Below are positions 34,701 through 44,900 of a stretch of DNA of 64,000 bases, piece by piece; position 1 is the first letter of the stretch; the number at the start of each line of letters is the position of its first letter. The DNA is taken from the NCBI GenBank assembly GCA_037349105.1, contig JAYJMM010000009.1, forward strand, positions 4,833,001 through 4,897,000. The letters run 5' to 3'. The position numbers and the translations under genes are program-made. This stretch comes from Limnomonas spitsbergensis. Its lineage: Eukaryota; Chlorophyta; Chlorophyceae; Chlamydomonadales. The notes below the pieces were generated by a model. It was given only the letters and a program-made list of their open reading frames with translations, did not search any database and was not told the origin of the DNA.

Positions 34701-37007
34701 CAGCTTCTCTGTAGATATCGGCATTTCTGCTGATTTTAGCTTCTCTGCTGATGTCAGTAGGGAACTGCTGCTTCTCCTGAAAAATACATGGACCTGCCAA
34801 GGCTTACAAATGGACCTTCACATGGATATCCTGACCTGATTGAAGGGTTTAGGTGCCTGTCGTTAATTGCTGTTGAGAGTTGAATTGCTGCCCAGTCTCA
34901 GATGCTGCTTGTTACATATATGCTGACCTGTGCCCATGGTCCATTATGGTACGTGGTTGCCTGCCTTTGTGTCTGCCAAGATATAACAGCCCTACGTTCT
35001 TGACCCTGACATCTCCCATCCCTGAAATCTCCTCATTGCATGCATTTTCTTTAATTTTGAAGGACATGACCAAGATGGAGGGTGCCCTGAAGAAGTACAA
35101 GATGATTGCACCGTCCGATGGCGCGCTGGCCACACAGCAAGGCGCGCTGTTTGTTCTGGATGGCCCCAATGTCTTGTACGCTTGGGAGGTGAGACTCTTG
35201 CCCGGGGTTGGTTGGTCTCATTTGGAGATGAAGCATCACGATCTGGAGTGCCGATGAGGCTGATGCTCCACAGTTATTCATTTGTGTGTGACTCAGCTAC
35301 ATGTCAGCTACATTTCGGCCTCCAGGCGGAGGCCCGTTAGTGGCCAGACATGCTGCTCTGGCCACCGGCTGTAGACCGGTAGAGGTTTGCTCCCAGTGGG
35401 GCTTCTAGCAGCCGCAGGGCAGCCTGCCGAAGGGTGGACTCAAAGCCGAAAAAAGAAAAACCGGTGCTCTGCTCCAAAACCCTCTGTGTTGTACGTGTGG
35501 AAGGGTGAGGTACGATGATCTGGCAGCCGGTGAGAAGGTAAGAGTTGGGGACTCTTGATAATCGACGGCCCATCTGTGTGAAGCACATGAGATACAGCGT
35601 CATGCCTAGGGGCGCTGATGAGACAGAAATTAATGTTCATTCTGGAAGCCAAAGAAGCAGAAAGAGTTTTGGACTGTTTATGCTCGGCAGCCCATTTGCA
35701 TTACACGCGCGTGCGATGAAGCAATACAGTATCATGCCCTGGTTTGCTTATGAGACACGGACTTAAGTTGGTTCAATGTGGACATGAGGCACCATGCTTT
35801 GGGGTGCTGATGAGGAGGACAGGGTGTGACTGTTTGGGCTTCACAAGTTTTCTGTCTTGTGCGTGAGGGAGACGAGGCATCACGACCTTGCCATCTGGAT
35901 GTGGATGAGGAAGGAAGGGACACGGTTAGCGCTTGACAGTGTTTATTTTAGTTGGTACCGGACCATCTTTGCTGGGCCGCCCCAGGGCCACCCCACCAAA
36001 CCTGGACCGGCCTCCGGCCGGTGGCCTAAGCAGCAGGACGGGCCACACCAGGGGCTTGTGGCCGGGGGGCTCAATGTAGCTGAAATGTAGCTGATAGTGG
36101 TATACCACTCACTAAAATAAACACTGGTGCTCCTTTGTCTTGTACACGTGGGAGTTGTGGAACCCTTCACCTAACCCTGAAATCCTGAGCCGTAAACCCT
36201 GCAGAGTAATCATTCTCGAGGTCAGGATGATCCCTGAACCCTCTGCACTGAATACTTTATGGGGTGCCTTACCTTTTTCGGGGGGGGGGTATCCTTTGTG
36301 ATCCTCTTGTTCTTTCGTTTCCCCCTTTTAAGTTAACTCCTTCGCCCGACTTCACTGTTGGGCGCCCACGCGGCCGAGCCTTTTTAAGCAGTGACTAGGG
36401 GGTTGACTGGGAGAGGCTTCACTCTCTGCCCTGAACCCTAAAATGTGTGCGAATTGCGAGGCTAGAACCTGGATCCCTTACCATGAAACATTTGGTTGGT
36501 ATTTGCTAACATGCTGAAGATTCCAGGCGTTTGCCTGCCTCCTAGATGGTACTCAACAGATTTTCCCCGCAGAGCCCCGCTGGGCGTCTGTAGGCTGCTG
36601 GGGCCTTGCCTCTGGAGTCACCCCGTATCCGTCTGTAGGCTGCTGGGGCCTTGCCTCTGGAGTCACCCCTTATCCGTCTGTAGGCTGCTGGGGCCTTGCC
36701 TCTGGAGTCACCCCTTATACGTCTGTAGGCTGCTGGGGCCTTGCCTCTGGAGTCACCCCTTATCCGTCTGTAGGCTGCTGGGGCCTTGCCTCTGGAGTCA
36801 CCCCTTATCCGTCTGTCATCGTTGACTGGGCCTAGTGCTGATCTTCCCATAAAAAGATTGTGCGTTACAACATGGCGCCTTCAGCATACACGGGGATGAA
36901 ACCACGATTTCTAAATATGTTCATCCGCTGCCTCACTACAGGACCCGGGCGTTGGTGCCCATGCTGACAACAAGGACGTCCTGAGGGCATGCTGCACTGT
37001 AGCCTAG
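28790..37007 (+). CDS. SELU: Selenoprotein U (PRXL2/AhpC-TSA_2 family), Sec89 encoded by TGA
   Basis: Six exons join in phase: 28790-28950, 30257-30365, 32017-32183, 33239-33305, 35063-35188, 36942-37007 (stop TAG), giving 231 residues. Residues 1-53 are Arg/Ser-rich without acidic character early on, like an organelle transit peptide. Exon 2 reads VPLDLTLMRGDG then VVLALLRHLG, then TGA (30360-30362) and Pro; exon 3 starts LCWEQASNLL. The product is RHLG-U-P-L-C, the UxxC redox site of SelU, where homologues have Cys or Sec. Exon 3 continues GFRLAVVSIG and VPFPKEMLFLDD; exon 4 LYKALKLKDGLFSFF; exon 5 ALATQQGALFVLDG and VLYAWE; exon 6 DPGVGAHADN, all in the order of this thioredoxin-fold family. 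A SECIS-like hairpin lies 146 bases after the stop. Without Sec decoding the protein would stop at residue 88. Exon borders carry decoy arrays. Confidence 0.9.
29500..30200 (+). repeat. Decoy acceptor array upstream of SelU exon 2
   Basis: Exon 2 begins after TCGCAG with AGTCCCGCTCGACCTGACGC and TGATGCGTGGAGATGG. Decayed copies lie at about 29500, 29625, 29715 (CCCAGGGACCC), 29972 (CCCAGGGTACTACC), 30060 (CTCAGGGTCCTGCC) and 30155 (TTAGGGTCCTACC). The last three also keep AGCTGATGTGTGGGG. Confidence 0.8.
30257..30365 (+). other. SELU: SelU exon 2 with in-frame Sec TGA
   Basis: The exon enters with one base (completing CAA with exon 1) and ends on a complete CCC codon before GTGAGT. TGA at 30360-30362 is codon 35 of the exon and is the only in-frame stop in the gene before the TAG at 37005. 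Confidence 0.88.
30400..30870 (+). repeat. Decoy donor array downstream of SelU exon 2
   Basis: The exon 2 end (GCCCTCCTGCGCCACCTTGG then a TGA and CCCGTGAG) recurs at about 30426-30461, 30509-30540, 30612-30645 and 30830-30862. The first two keep the GTGAGT donor. Three of the four keep the TGA; the 30426 copy has CAGA in its place. Confidence 0.88.
31023..31225. mobile_element. TIR element family A, copy 2
   Basis: Ends CAGTGTTTATTAGAGTGG and, inverted, CAGTGTTG..GGGAGTGG. The inside has CCGGTGGCCCAAGCAGCATG and repeated GTAGCTGAA. About 200 bases, no coding capacity: a MITE-like element in SelU intron 2. Target duplication unclear. Confidence 0.75.
31552..32000 (+). repeat. Decoy acceptor array upstream of SelU exon 3
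   Basis: The real acceptor TGCTACAG plus exon start CTGTGCTGGGAGCAGGCCTC is preceded by about six tandem copies of roughly 60-100 bases, at about 31555, 31625, 31710, 31785, 31863 and 31945. Most keep a CTCTCCCCCT tract, a GCAG acceptor and CTGT.CTGGGAGCA. Confidence 0.9.
32184..32652 (+). repeat. Decoy donor array downstream of SelU exon 3
   Basis: About seven copies of the exon 3 end (AAGGAAATGCTGTTCCTAGA then CGACCCTCAGCGCAGGTAAG) follow the real donor, at about 32203, 32262, 32338, 32395, 32477, 32547 and 32618. The copies at 32203, 32338 and 32618 keep a good donor; the rest have lost it. Confidence 0.92.
33355..33605 (+). repeat. Decoy donor array downstream of SelU exon 4
   Basis: Three copies of GGAGGTGCCACTATCGAC with a following donor-like GTGAGT, TTGAGT or ATGAGT at about 33365, 33436 and 33541, each with an ATACAAACTAGTGTGAACTA-type tail. 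The real border is GCCACGATCGACGTGAGT at 33294-33311. Confidence 0.88.
33752..34401. repeat. 38-bp minisatellite in SelU intron 4
   Basis: About 17 nearly identical units of AACACTGGATGGACCCCCTT plus GACCCCACACCCTCCCCT. Only one unit carries a visible change (GGGTGG). Confidence 0.95.
34583..34760. repeat. GATGTCAGCATCTCC repeat with an internal inversion
   Basis: About ten degenerate 15-18-base units. One unit (CTGACATCAGC near 34657) faces its neighbours, so local hairpins are possible. Confidence 0.75.
35189..35936 (+). repeat. Decoy donor copies downstream of SelU exon 5
   Basis: The exon 5 end (GTCTTGTACGCTTGGGAGGT then GAGAC) recurs in decayed form at about 35487 and 35853, and again at 36139 beyond a MITE. 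The following intron part (ATGAAGCATCACGATCTGGA and a GCTGATGAGG-like end) recurs at about 35577, 35718, 35785 and 35873. Confidence 0.8.
35937..36126. mobile_element. TIR element family A, copy 1 (best preserved)
   Basis: 190 bases with near-perfect 16-base terminal inverted repeats CAGTGTTTATTTTAGT. The inside has CCGGCCGGTGGCCTAAGCAG and two GTAGCTGA repeats near the right end. No ORF. Degraded relatives lie at 10925-11060, 14955-15100, 16037-16180, 35282-35475, 40345-40548 and 42470-42560. Confidence 0.85.
36578..36818. repeat. 45-bp tandem repeat in SelU intron 5
   Basis: Five units of GTCTGTAGGCTGCTGGGGCC plus TTGCCTCTGGAGTCACCCCTTATCC, almost identical. Open frames on both strands result from the 3n period. 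Confidence 0.95.
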
Positions 37008-38003
37008 GCCGTTCAGGCGAGCTGACCATGCGCCTTAAGCCACAGCCCTTGCTGTGAAATTCCGGCCCAAACTCCTAGCTGTTTGAGGCTTCTGCTTACC
37101 TGGGGTAAACCTATCTTTGACAAGGTTTCCTGCCTTCCGCCCCTCGCCTATTATGACGTGTTTCTGGGGAAGCACCTCTTGGTGTCCAGAGCACCGAAAC
37201 AACCCCCTACTCGATAGGGTAGGCAGGCGGCGGGTTGGTGACCTTGACCTTGGTGGATGCCCTTGAAGGCAGTTGCCTGTATGTAATAATGTATGATGTA
37301 GGACTCACAATTTACCAATGCCAAACATATGTAGTCTGGAATTCGATGCAAGAGTTCTGCCGCCAATGGTTCCAGGCTGGATGCACGAATTGAAAAGCAC
37401 TGCACAGCAGGTCCAGTCAATGATTGAAGCGCTTGGGAAAGGCACAGTTGCCTACAAACCGAGCCTTGTTTGAGCAGGGCCCAGGGGGGTAACGTCATTG
37501 ACAGTTGCATTCAGGCCCAGAGACTAGAAGGTTTTATGTCTCCATGCCTCACAACTTGAGATTAGGACAGCAATCTTCTGATACGATTACATGCTTAATT
37601 ATTGACTCCCTGCTTCTCCTCCAATAATGAGTTGTGGCACCAGCTCAACACGAACAGGAGGTTATGGCATCAAATGACCTTTAGCTGGAACAATCTTCGA
37701 TTATTCTGATGCCCAGTCGGAAAATCGGGCGCGTCTCGGGCAGAGGACAACTAGCCCAATCCTAGCTCCCAAAGTCTGCCCAATGAACTGGAAAATTTCC
37801 AGGCATAACTACAACAAAAATGTGCCCTACCCTTGAATGTTGCGGACAATAACAAGGCTGGACTCGGTTATCATGATATTCTCGATGTACAAGACTACAA
37901 GTACCGTGTAGATACCTGATACGCATATGCTCCAACCAAGGCATGAACTTGCAGCCTTAAAATGGCTGCAAGCGGAGAACTGTCCTGAAGTCTCTGCTTG
38001 ATC
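37008..38003. other. Convergent 3' region between SelU and TFIIA gamma
   Basis: Holds the SelU 3' UTR with the SECIS-like hairpin and TGTAA (37282), then a family D motif (GGGTAACGTCATTGACA near 37488) and the 3' UTR of the minus-strand TFIIA gene. No further gene seen. Confidence 0.5.
37153..37198 (+). promoter_or_regulatory. SECIS-like element in SelU 3' UTR
   Basis: 5' core ATGA at 37153-37156; helix GTGTTTCTGG (one bulged T) pairing with CCAGAGCAC (37186-37194); unpaired AA at 37170-37171; 3' core CGAA at 37195-37198. The 13 bases from ATGA to AA fit the eukaryotic SECIS spacing. A small extra helix (GCACC with GGTGT) above the AA suggests a type II form. It lies 146 bases after the TAG and ~85 bases before a TGTAA at 37282, so it would be inside the 3' UTR. 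Found by eye; not folded by program. Confidence 0.72.
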
Positions 38004-38612
38004 TCATGCCCCGGGTTCAAGTAGCTTGCTGTCAACACAGACAACCTTTGCCTTATCACAGCAGATGTCAGGAGTCATGTAGCCGGGTCCCACGTTTGTC
38101 ATTCGTAAGCACACCTTCTCCAGTGTGAACTGCCACACCTGCGATGGGCAGAAATCTGAACATTAAAAGTCGACCTTTCCAGATGCAAAATATCATAAGG
38201 GCCCAACAGAAGCCAAAGAATGCATCCGGCCATGTTCCATGTTTGCATGGCATGGTGCATGGGAATACATGCTACTCCTTTGTGCTCCACTTCTCCTTAC
38301 ATTGTCGAAGTAACGATAAGTCTTGAGGTCAGACCGAATAGTAGCCTTGGCCCCCACATGAGACAAAGCCTCGAGGAACGACTGCCACTCATGTTCGTCA
38401 TGACAAATTTAGTCAGGAATAATTTTCTTCTTCCATCTCGATGTGAACTGCAGCAAAATGCAGCTCACCATGTCGAATTGCTTTAGGATGGAGAATGCCA
38501 TTCCTTCTGTCAGCTTCCCAGCTTCCACCATCGTTTCCAAAGCATCGCACAGATGGTCCCCGATCAAGCACTGTCGGTATAGCTCGAACGTGCCACCTTG
38601 AGTTTCTGTCAT
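38004..38612 (-). CDS. TFIIAgamma: Transcription initiation factor IIA gamma subunit (TOA2/GTF2A2)
   Basis: Complete in three exons: 38612-38469 (48 codons), 38387-38301 (29 codons), 38138-38004 (44 codons plus TGA), all phase 0, 121 residues. Exon 1 reads TFELYRQCLIGDHLCDALE and ILKQFD, the N-terminal helical part that is nearly universal in TFIIA gamma. Exon 2 reads AKATIRSDLKTYRYFDN, and exon 3 starts VWQFTLEKV and ends AKVVCVDSK, matching the beta-barrel part (TYRFCDNVWTF..) and the KI/VV-C-D end that contacts TBP. TFIIA stabilises TBP on promoters. Length is close to the 106-122 typical of the family. Introns are only 81 and 162 bases and carry no decoy arrays, in contrast to both neighbours. 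Confidence 0.95.
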
Positions 38613-38920
38613 CAGTTCTAAAAGGAGCGAGGAAAACGACGAGGTGGCAGCAGTGGCCTCACCTGTACCTCGATGACCCCGAGGTTCGGACGGGGTTCGG
38701 GTTCAACTCGAACAAACTTGCACAAAGCTACATACTGCGTCAACAGCCTCTAGTTGTTACGGAAACAGTGAAAGAAACGTCGGAAAATGTTTAAAATAAT
38801 CCCCTTGAGGTGCTACGGTGCACCGTATTTGCCGTATTCGCTTGCCAGCATCCATGAGCAGTAGCTCCATTTCGAGATCCCCTTTCGTGGCAGCGAAATC
38901 TCCACTCTTCCAGCCGTCAC
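38613..38920. promoter_or_regulatory. Divergent promoter region, TFIIA gamma / NYN gene
   Basis: 308 bases between two opposite start codons. It must serve both genes. No TATA box is evident by eye. Confidence 0.6.
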
Positions 38921-41900
38921 ATGGGTTCTTCACTTAGCCGCGGCGTGCCTTCAATGCCCAGGGCTAGCCCCTCCTGGAACTCCGCTTCCGTCCTCACGCA
39001 TGGCGATACCCATGCAGCCTGGCGCTTTAGCGCCCGCACCGGGCCATCTTCCTCGCTCCTACCTGCTGCCATCAGGTTACACCATGATTCTGGTGGAAAA
39101 AATACAAGACCGGGACTTCCCTGCATGTCCCCCCATGCCTCCATGCCGGAAGCCCATGCAGGCCGCGGCGCCGCCATGCGAGGTCTGCCATGCACAACGC
39201 CGGATGTCTCCATGCGATCCAGCCATAGCCACAGCACGGGTTCTGAGTTTGCTGGTGACGAGGGTCCCGCGCGGATGTCACTCCGGACAGTCTCTTCATC
39301 TCCGTATGCTCCAAATGCGCCCGATGCCGACGTGTACATCTTCTGGGACCTGGACAACAAACTCCCGGGATGGGCCCACCCAATCCTTGTACTCAACAGG
39401 CTTAAGTGCGTACAGGGTTTGGTTCTTTGGGGCATAAGTGGTGTGGAATTTAGGGGACTGGACTACAAGCACCCGTGATAGGTATAGCCAATCACAATGC
39501 TTAAAAATTGCGATTAGGGTCCCGGGGATTCAAGATTTGGGGCTCTGGGGTTGGGGTTTTAGAGGACACTGACACTGACAACAAGCAACCACGCTGGTCT
39601 TAATCGTGTTGTTTAAAAGGCTCAAGTGAGTTGAGGGGTAAGGGGCTTGAGGGGTTTCGGCTTTTGGGGGAGTTTGGTGTTCGTTTGTTTTAAAACATCA
39701 GTAACAAGCAACCAGGATGGGTTCGTCTGATCGTAGCACTCAGCATGCTTCAGTGAGTCAGGGTTTCAGGGCATGCTCTAGAATGTTCAGTGCATAGGGC
39801 CATGCTTCAGTGGGTCAGGGTTTCAGGGCATGCTCTAGTATGTTTCAGTGCGTAGGGGCATGCTTCAGTGAGTCAGGGTTTGGGGGCATGCTATTTCACG
39901 TGTAGGGCTTTAGGGGGCATGCCCATGTGTGTCTGGGGCCTGCTGAAGTGCGTTGAAGGTGAAGGGGCATGTCCTAGTACGTTTAGGGTTTAGGGTCAGG
40001 CTCAAGGACGTTTAAGGTAAAGGGTTAAAGGTTTAGGGTCGGGCTCAAGGGCGTTTAGGCGTGTGTGGGTGCAGGACTGTGTTCAGGGTGTTTGGGTGTG
40101 AGCAACTTAGGCAGGCTTGTTCCAGGGTTTGTGGTTGTGGGGGGGTGTCTCGTTCTCTGGACTATGGGTTTTGGAGGTGCAAGGGTGCTGGATCTGATTG
40201 AAGGGGGCTGAGAAAGCTCGGCAGGCTCATGTGCCTTATGGGTTTTGGGGGCTTGTCAGGTTGGTGCTTTCAGCGCTGTAGTGTGTTTGGGGAGTGCTGG
40301 AGGGGCTGGGCTGGGTGGAGGGGCTGGGCTGGGTGGAGAGGGTATCCTGTGCCGGTGCTTCTTTTTTCGGCTACGAGTCCTCTACTTTGGGAGGCCGCCC
40401 AGGGGCCGCCACAGGCGGAATTGAGCCCAAACCTGGACTAGGCTATGACTGGTGGCCAAAGGAGCATGGCTGGCGACACATGAGGCCTTCGACCAGAGGC
40501 CGGAGTGTAGCTGACTTGTAGCTGAGTCTCGATAAAAGAAACACTTCGGTATCTTGTGTTTGAGTTGTGTTTCAGGTGTGATTGAGGATGCTCGGGTCAG
40601 CCCAAGTAGGGTTTTTGTTTTTTCGTGCAGACTTTGGCCACCTACAGCTGGTGGAATACCCTGGGTTTGGGTAGTGCGGGTGAGGTACTGGGCCTAGGGT
40701 CAAGGGTATGCTGGGTTCGGTTTTATGTGTGTGTTTGAGAATTCGGGCGTGCAGGTCCACCCTGGCGATATCAAATGCAGCTGGTGGGACATTCTCTGTT
40801 CATACTGTTCACCTGTCTTTCAAAACAGGCTTTGGGGGTTGCCTAGGTGGCTTTAAAAGAACCGGATGGAATTAAAATCGAGCCTTTGGGGACCCCCCCT
40901 GCCCTGCCCCCTTCGTGGGGGAGCAGGGGGGGAAGCCCCTCGCAGCCCGCCACAAGCGCCGCCTATTCTCCTCTTGTTTCCACTGGGAATCAATTGCTGG
41001 GGGGCAGGGATCAGACAGGGTGAAGGGTGAAGGGTGAAGGGTGAAGGGGCATCTGCCTGGCCGTGCCCAATGTTTCTGTTCAATGCTTTTCATGGTTGTT
41101 TTCTCAACACTGAAATCCCGCAGCACCCTGCGGCGGCCGTGGAAACTCCCCAACATTCAGATTTGTTTTGTGTCTCACACCACTTTTCGCCATAGCTCTG
41201 TTCCAATCTGTTGGATTGGAAGGCTTTTGTTTTTGGCGTATGTACATCGTTAATCCTGAACCCCAAATATTGACCCTAACCCATGATCTTTGCACCCTGA
41301 ACCCCTAAACCCTGCAGGGAAGCCGTTTCCGAGTTTGTACATCTGAAGGATGTTTACAGTTACGGCAACCGCAACTCTTGACCCTACACCATGAGCCCTG
41401 TACCCTGCACCCTTGAACCCTGCAGGGAAGCCGATTCCGAGTTTGGATGCCCGACGACTGTATATGGGTACGGCAGCCGCAAAACACTGGACAAGGTGCC
41501 TGTACCCTGAACCCCTAACTCTGCAGGAATGCCGTTTTCGATTTTAGGCGTCTGAAGGCTGTGTAAGGGTACGGCAACCGCAACACTTCGGACCAAGTGC
41601 CTGAATCTGTAAATCGTAAATCCTAAGCCCCAACTCTTGACCCTGCACCTTAATCCCTGTACCCTGTACCCTGTACCCTGCACCTTAATCCCTGTACCCT
41701 GTACCCTGCAGGGAAGCTGTGTCTGTGTTTGGACGTCTGAAGGATGTGTATGGTTATGGCAATCACAACACGCTGGACCATATTCCTGAAAGCGTAGTGG
41801 AGGAGCACAGGATGCTGATTGAAGGTGTGTATCAGCCTGCCAGAATGGTGTCATGGTATTACTTGGAGGGGGGGAGGGAGGGGAAGCAGTTTATGTTCAT

Positions 41901-44900
41901 GTTGTATCGGAGGAGCAGAGGCAGCAGCTAGAGGGTGCGTTGCAGACTGCAAGGCTGGCATCATGGTGTCACATGGGGGGGGGGGGGGGGGCTGTTTTCT
42001 GTTATTTGCTGGACAAACATGGGCTGCAGCTAGGTCGTGCTTGCCAGGATGACGTCATGGTATTACTAAGGGGGGGAGGGGGGGCTGTTTTGTTTAATTG
42101 TTGATACAAAGTTGACGCAACCACCCACAGCCTTTTGCAAAAGGGCCGGCAGAGCGAACCAGGAGGAAACCACAAACGGAAACCGAAACAGGCAGTTCTG
42201 TTAAGTATTGGAGGGACTTTGGCTGCAGCTGCAGCGTGCTTGCCAGGATGATATTTTGGCGCCACTTTGGGCCTGGGGGATGGGGGATGGGGGATGGGGG
42301 ATGGGGGATGGGGGATGCACTTTCTTCACTGTTTCTTTCTACTCCTTTTCTGCTGATTTCCCACTGTTTTTTAATGACACTCTTTCCTAGGGGGGGGGCG
42401 GGCAAAAAAAAACACAATGCAATTGGTTAATGACCCTCTTCTGATAACCAGCTCATCCATGCGACCCTCTGGACGGCTGGACCAGGCCCCCATGGCCGTG
42501 GGCAATGACGTAGATGAAATGTAGCTGAAAAGTGCTTAAATCAGTAGTAGACATCAGTAGAGATCTCTTGGGTCGCTTCACTTGCTGATGCACTCCCTGC
42601 CCTCTATCTAGGGATTGTGATTTGCGGCAGAGGTAGCCTCAGCAAGAGCTTCAGTTATAGCCTGGACTCTTGCCAGCAGTAGCAGCCTTGGTAGCAACAG
42701 AGGGCGTCAGCATGGGTGACTTGTGTTGCTGCATCCGGATGTGTGATTGGCGGCAGAAAGAGCCTCAGCAGGAGTAGCCTCAGCAGGAGTAGCCTCAGCA
42801 GGAGGAGCCTCAGCAGGAGTAGCCTCAGCAGGAATAGCCTCAGCAGGAGTAGCCTGAGCAGGAGTAGCCTCAGCAGGAATAGCCTCGGCAGGAATAGCCT
42901 CGGCAGGAATAGCCTCAGCAGGAGTAGCCTCAGCAGGAGTAGCCTCAGCAGGAGTAGCCTCAGCAGGACTAGCCTCCGCAGGAATAGCCTCAGCAGGAGT
43001 AGCCTGAGCAGGAGTAGCCTCAGCAGGAATAGCCTCGGCAGGAATAGCCTCAGCAGGAGTAGCCTCAGCAGGAGTAGCCTCAGCAGGAGTAGCCTCAGCA
43101 GGAGTAGCCTCAGCAGGAGTAGCCTCAGCAGGAGTAGCCTCAGCAGGAATAGCCTCAGCAGGAATAGCCTCAGCAGGAGTAGCCTCAGCTGGAGTAGCCT
43201 CAGCAGGAGTAGCCTCAGCAGGAGTAGCCTCAGCAGGAGTAGCCTCAGCAGGAGTAGCCTCAGCAGGAGTAGCCTCAGCAGGAGCTTCAGTGCTTGTCTT
43301 GATTCTTGACAGCAACAGCAGCCTAGGTAGAAACACCAAGTGTGAGGGCCACAAGTGTGAGAGCCACAAGTGTGGCAGCCACAAGTGTAGCCGGAGAAGA
43401 TACTGCGAATAAGTACATATATATATGAACCCTAAACCATATAATTGTGTGCTGCCACTCTTATGAGCTTTTCCATGTCTGGCCGTTCAGCCCCTCTCTT
43501 GCGCACTTTCCCCTGCTGAATTCCCCTTTGAGCTGACACTGAGATGCCTTATGAGTAAAAGGCTGTCATGCAAAGCTCTTGTGCTCAGGGTATATTGCAC
43601 CGTCTTGTACAAATGCCTCTGAATGATTGCTCAGTTATTCTGTCAGTTCCCTCCTGCCCTTCAAACCGAATTGCTGGCATTTATCTTTAAATCCCTCCTG
43701 CCCTTCAGATCCTCCCACCTTCCAGCAGTCCAACCTGATTGAACACAGGTGGACTCCTTCTTTTTCAGTTTTTTGTCCAATTTGTTTCCTCCCGGTTTGA
43801 TATGCCTGGCCCTTTCAAAAACGACATTTGTGTGGGTTTGTGTTATCGCTGTAACAACAAACCTGGATTTCCTTGTTCGCAGAAGCTGAGGGGCCATACA
43901 GGTGTGAAATGTGTGGACGCGGGTACCCCACTCTCAAGGAAATGCAGAAGCACTTCAAACAGCTACACGAGCGCCAATTCAAAAAGGAGGCCAGTCACAA
44001 GTGGGTTTGTATTGTTTAATTACTTCGATAGGAACAAAAAGTAGGACTGTGACATGTGGGTTTTATTGTAAATCTCAAAAAGAACAAAAAGGCAAACTGC
44101 TTATCCTGAGATCAAAGACAAGCTTCTGCATACCTTGCAGATGCATCAGGCAACCTTCTTTTAAGACAAATAACAGTGTAAGTGATAGCTTCAAGTCAGC
44201 TTCATGTCAGCTTCACTTCAGCTCTTCTTCAGCTTCACTTAAGCTATCCTTCAGCTCCACCTCAGCTCCTGGTCAGCTTTATATCAGCTTCATATCAGCT
44301 TCACTTCAGCTCTTCTTCAGCTTCACTTCAGCTCCACCTCAGCTCCGCATCCGCTTCACTTCAGCTTCTCTTCAGCTCCACCTCAGCTTCTCACCAGCTT
44401 TTTTATGTTTATGTCCAAATGTACCATCTTCATCAGCCTGCCAAAGGATCTTCGCGACCTTGTCCCAATTTATGCTGGTTCGTTACTTTTATCAACCTGA
44501 TCTTTCAAGTTTTAAAGATGCAAACTTGGTTCATGCTTTTTAAACCACTTTGTGGTCCATTCCCTCCTACTGGCAGGCCGAAGAAGTTCAAAAAGTCCAA
44601 CCCGGAGAGGAAGGATAAATACTACAATGCTCGAAGGGCGGCTGGGATGGGACGTCCATTGTTTTCTGAAGTGAATTTCAAGAAGATTTTGACCGACGCG
44701 GGCGTGAAGGTATGCCCTACAAGTGCATCCCTTTCTCTGGGCTTTGAATTCACGATTTCTGTGACTACTACCTTTTGAGTGACCCCAGGGTGTGGCATGA
44801 GCTGGTGTCAAGGTTTAGTGTTAATGCTGCAGCATCTGCAACCGTCCATTTTATGTTAGTTAAGCTAAAATTCAGCTACACCACAGCCTACGGCTGTGGG

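Noticed and set aside
42707..43384. Long open frames through the 15-bp repeat (AEATP on minus, SRSSL on plus)
   Set aside because: Any 15-base repeat without a stop stays open in its frame. Both strands are open, there is no start context or homology, and it lies between phase-matched exons of the NYN gene.
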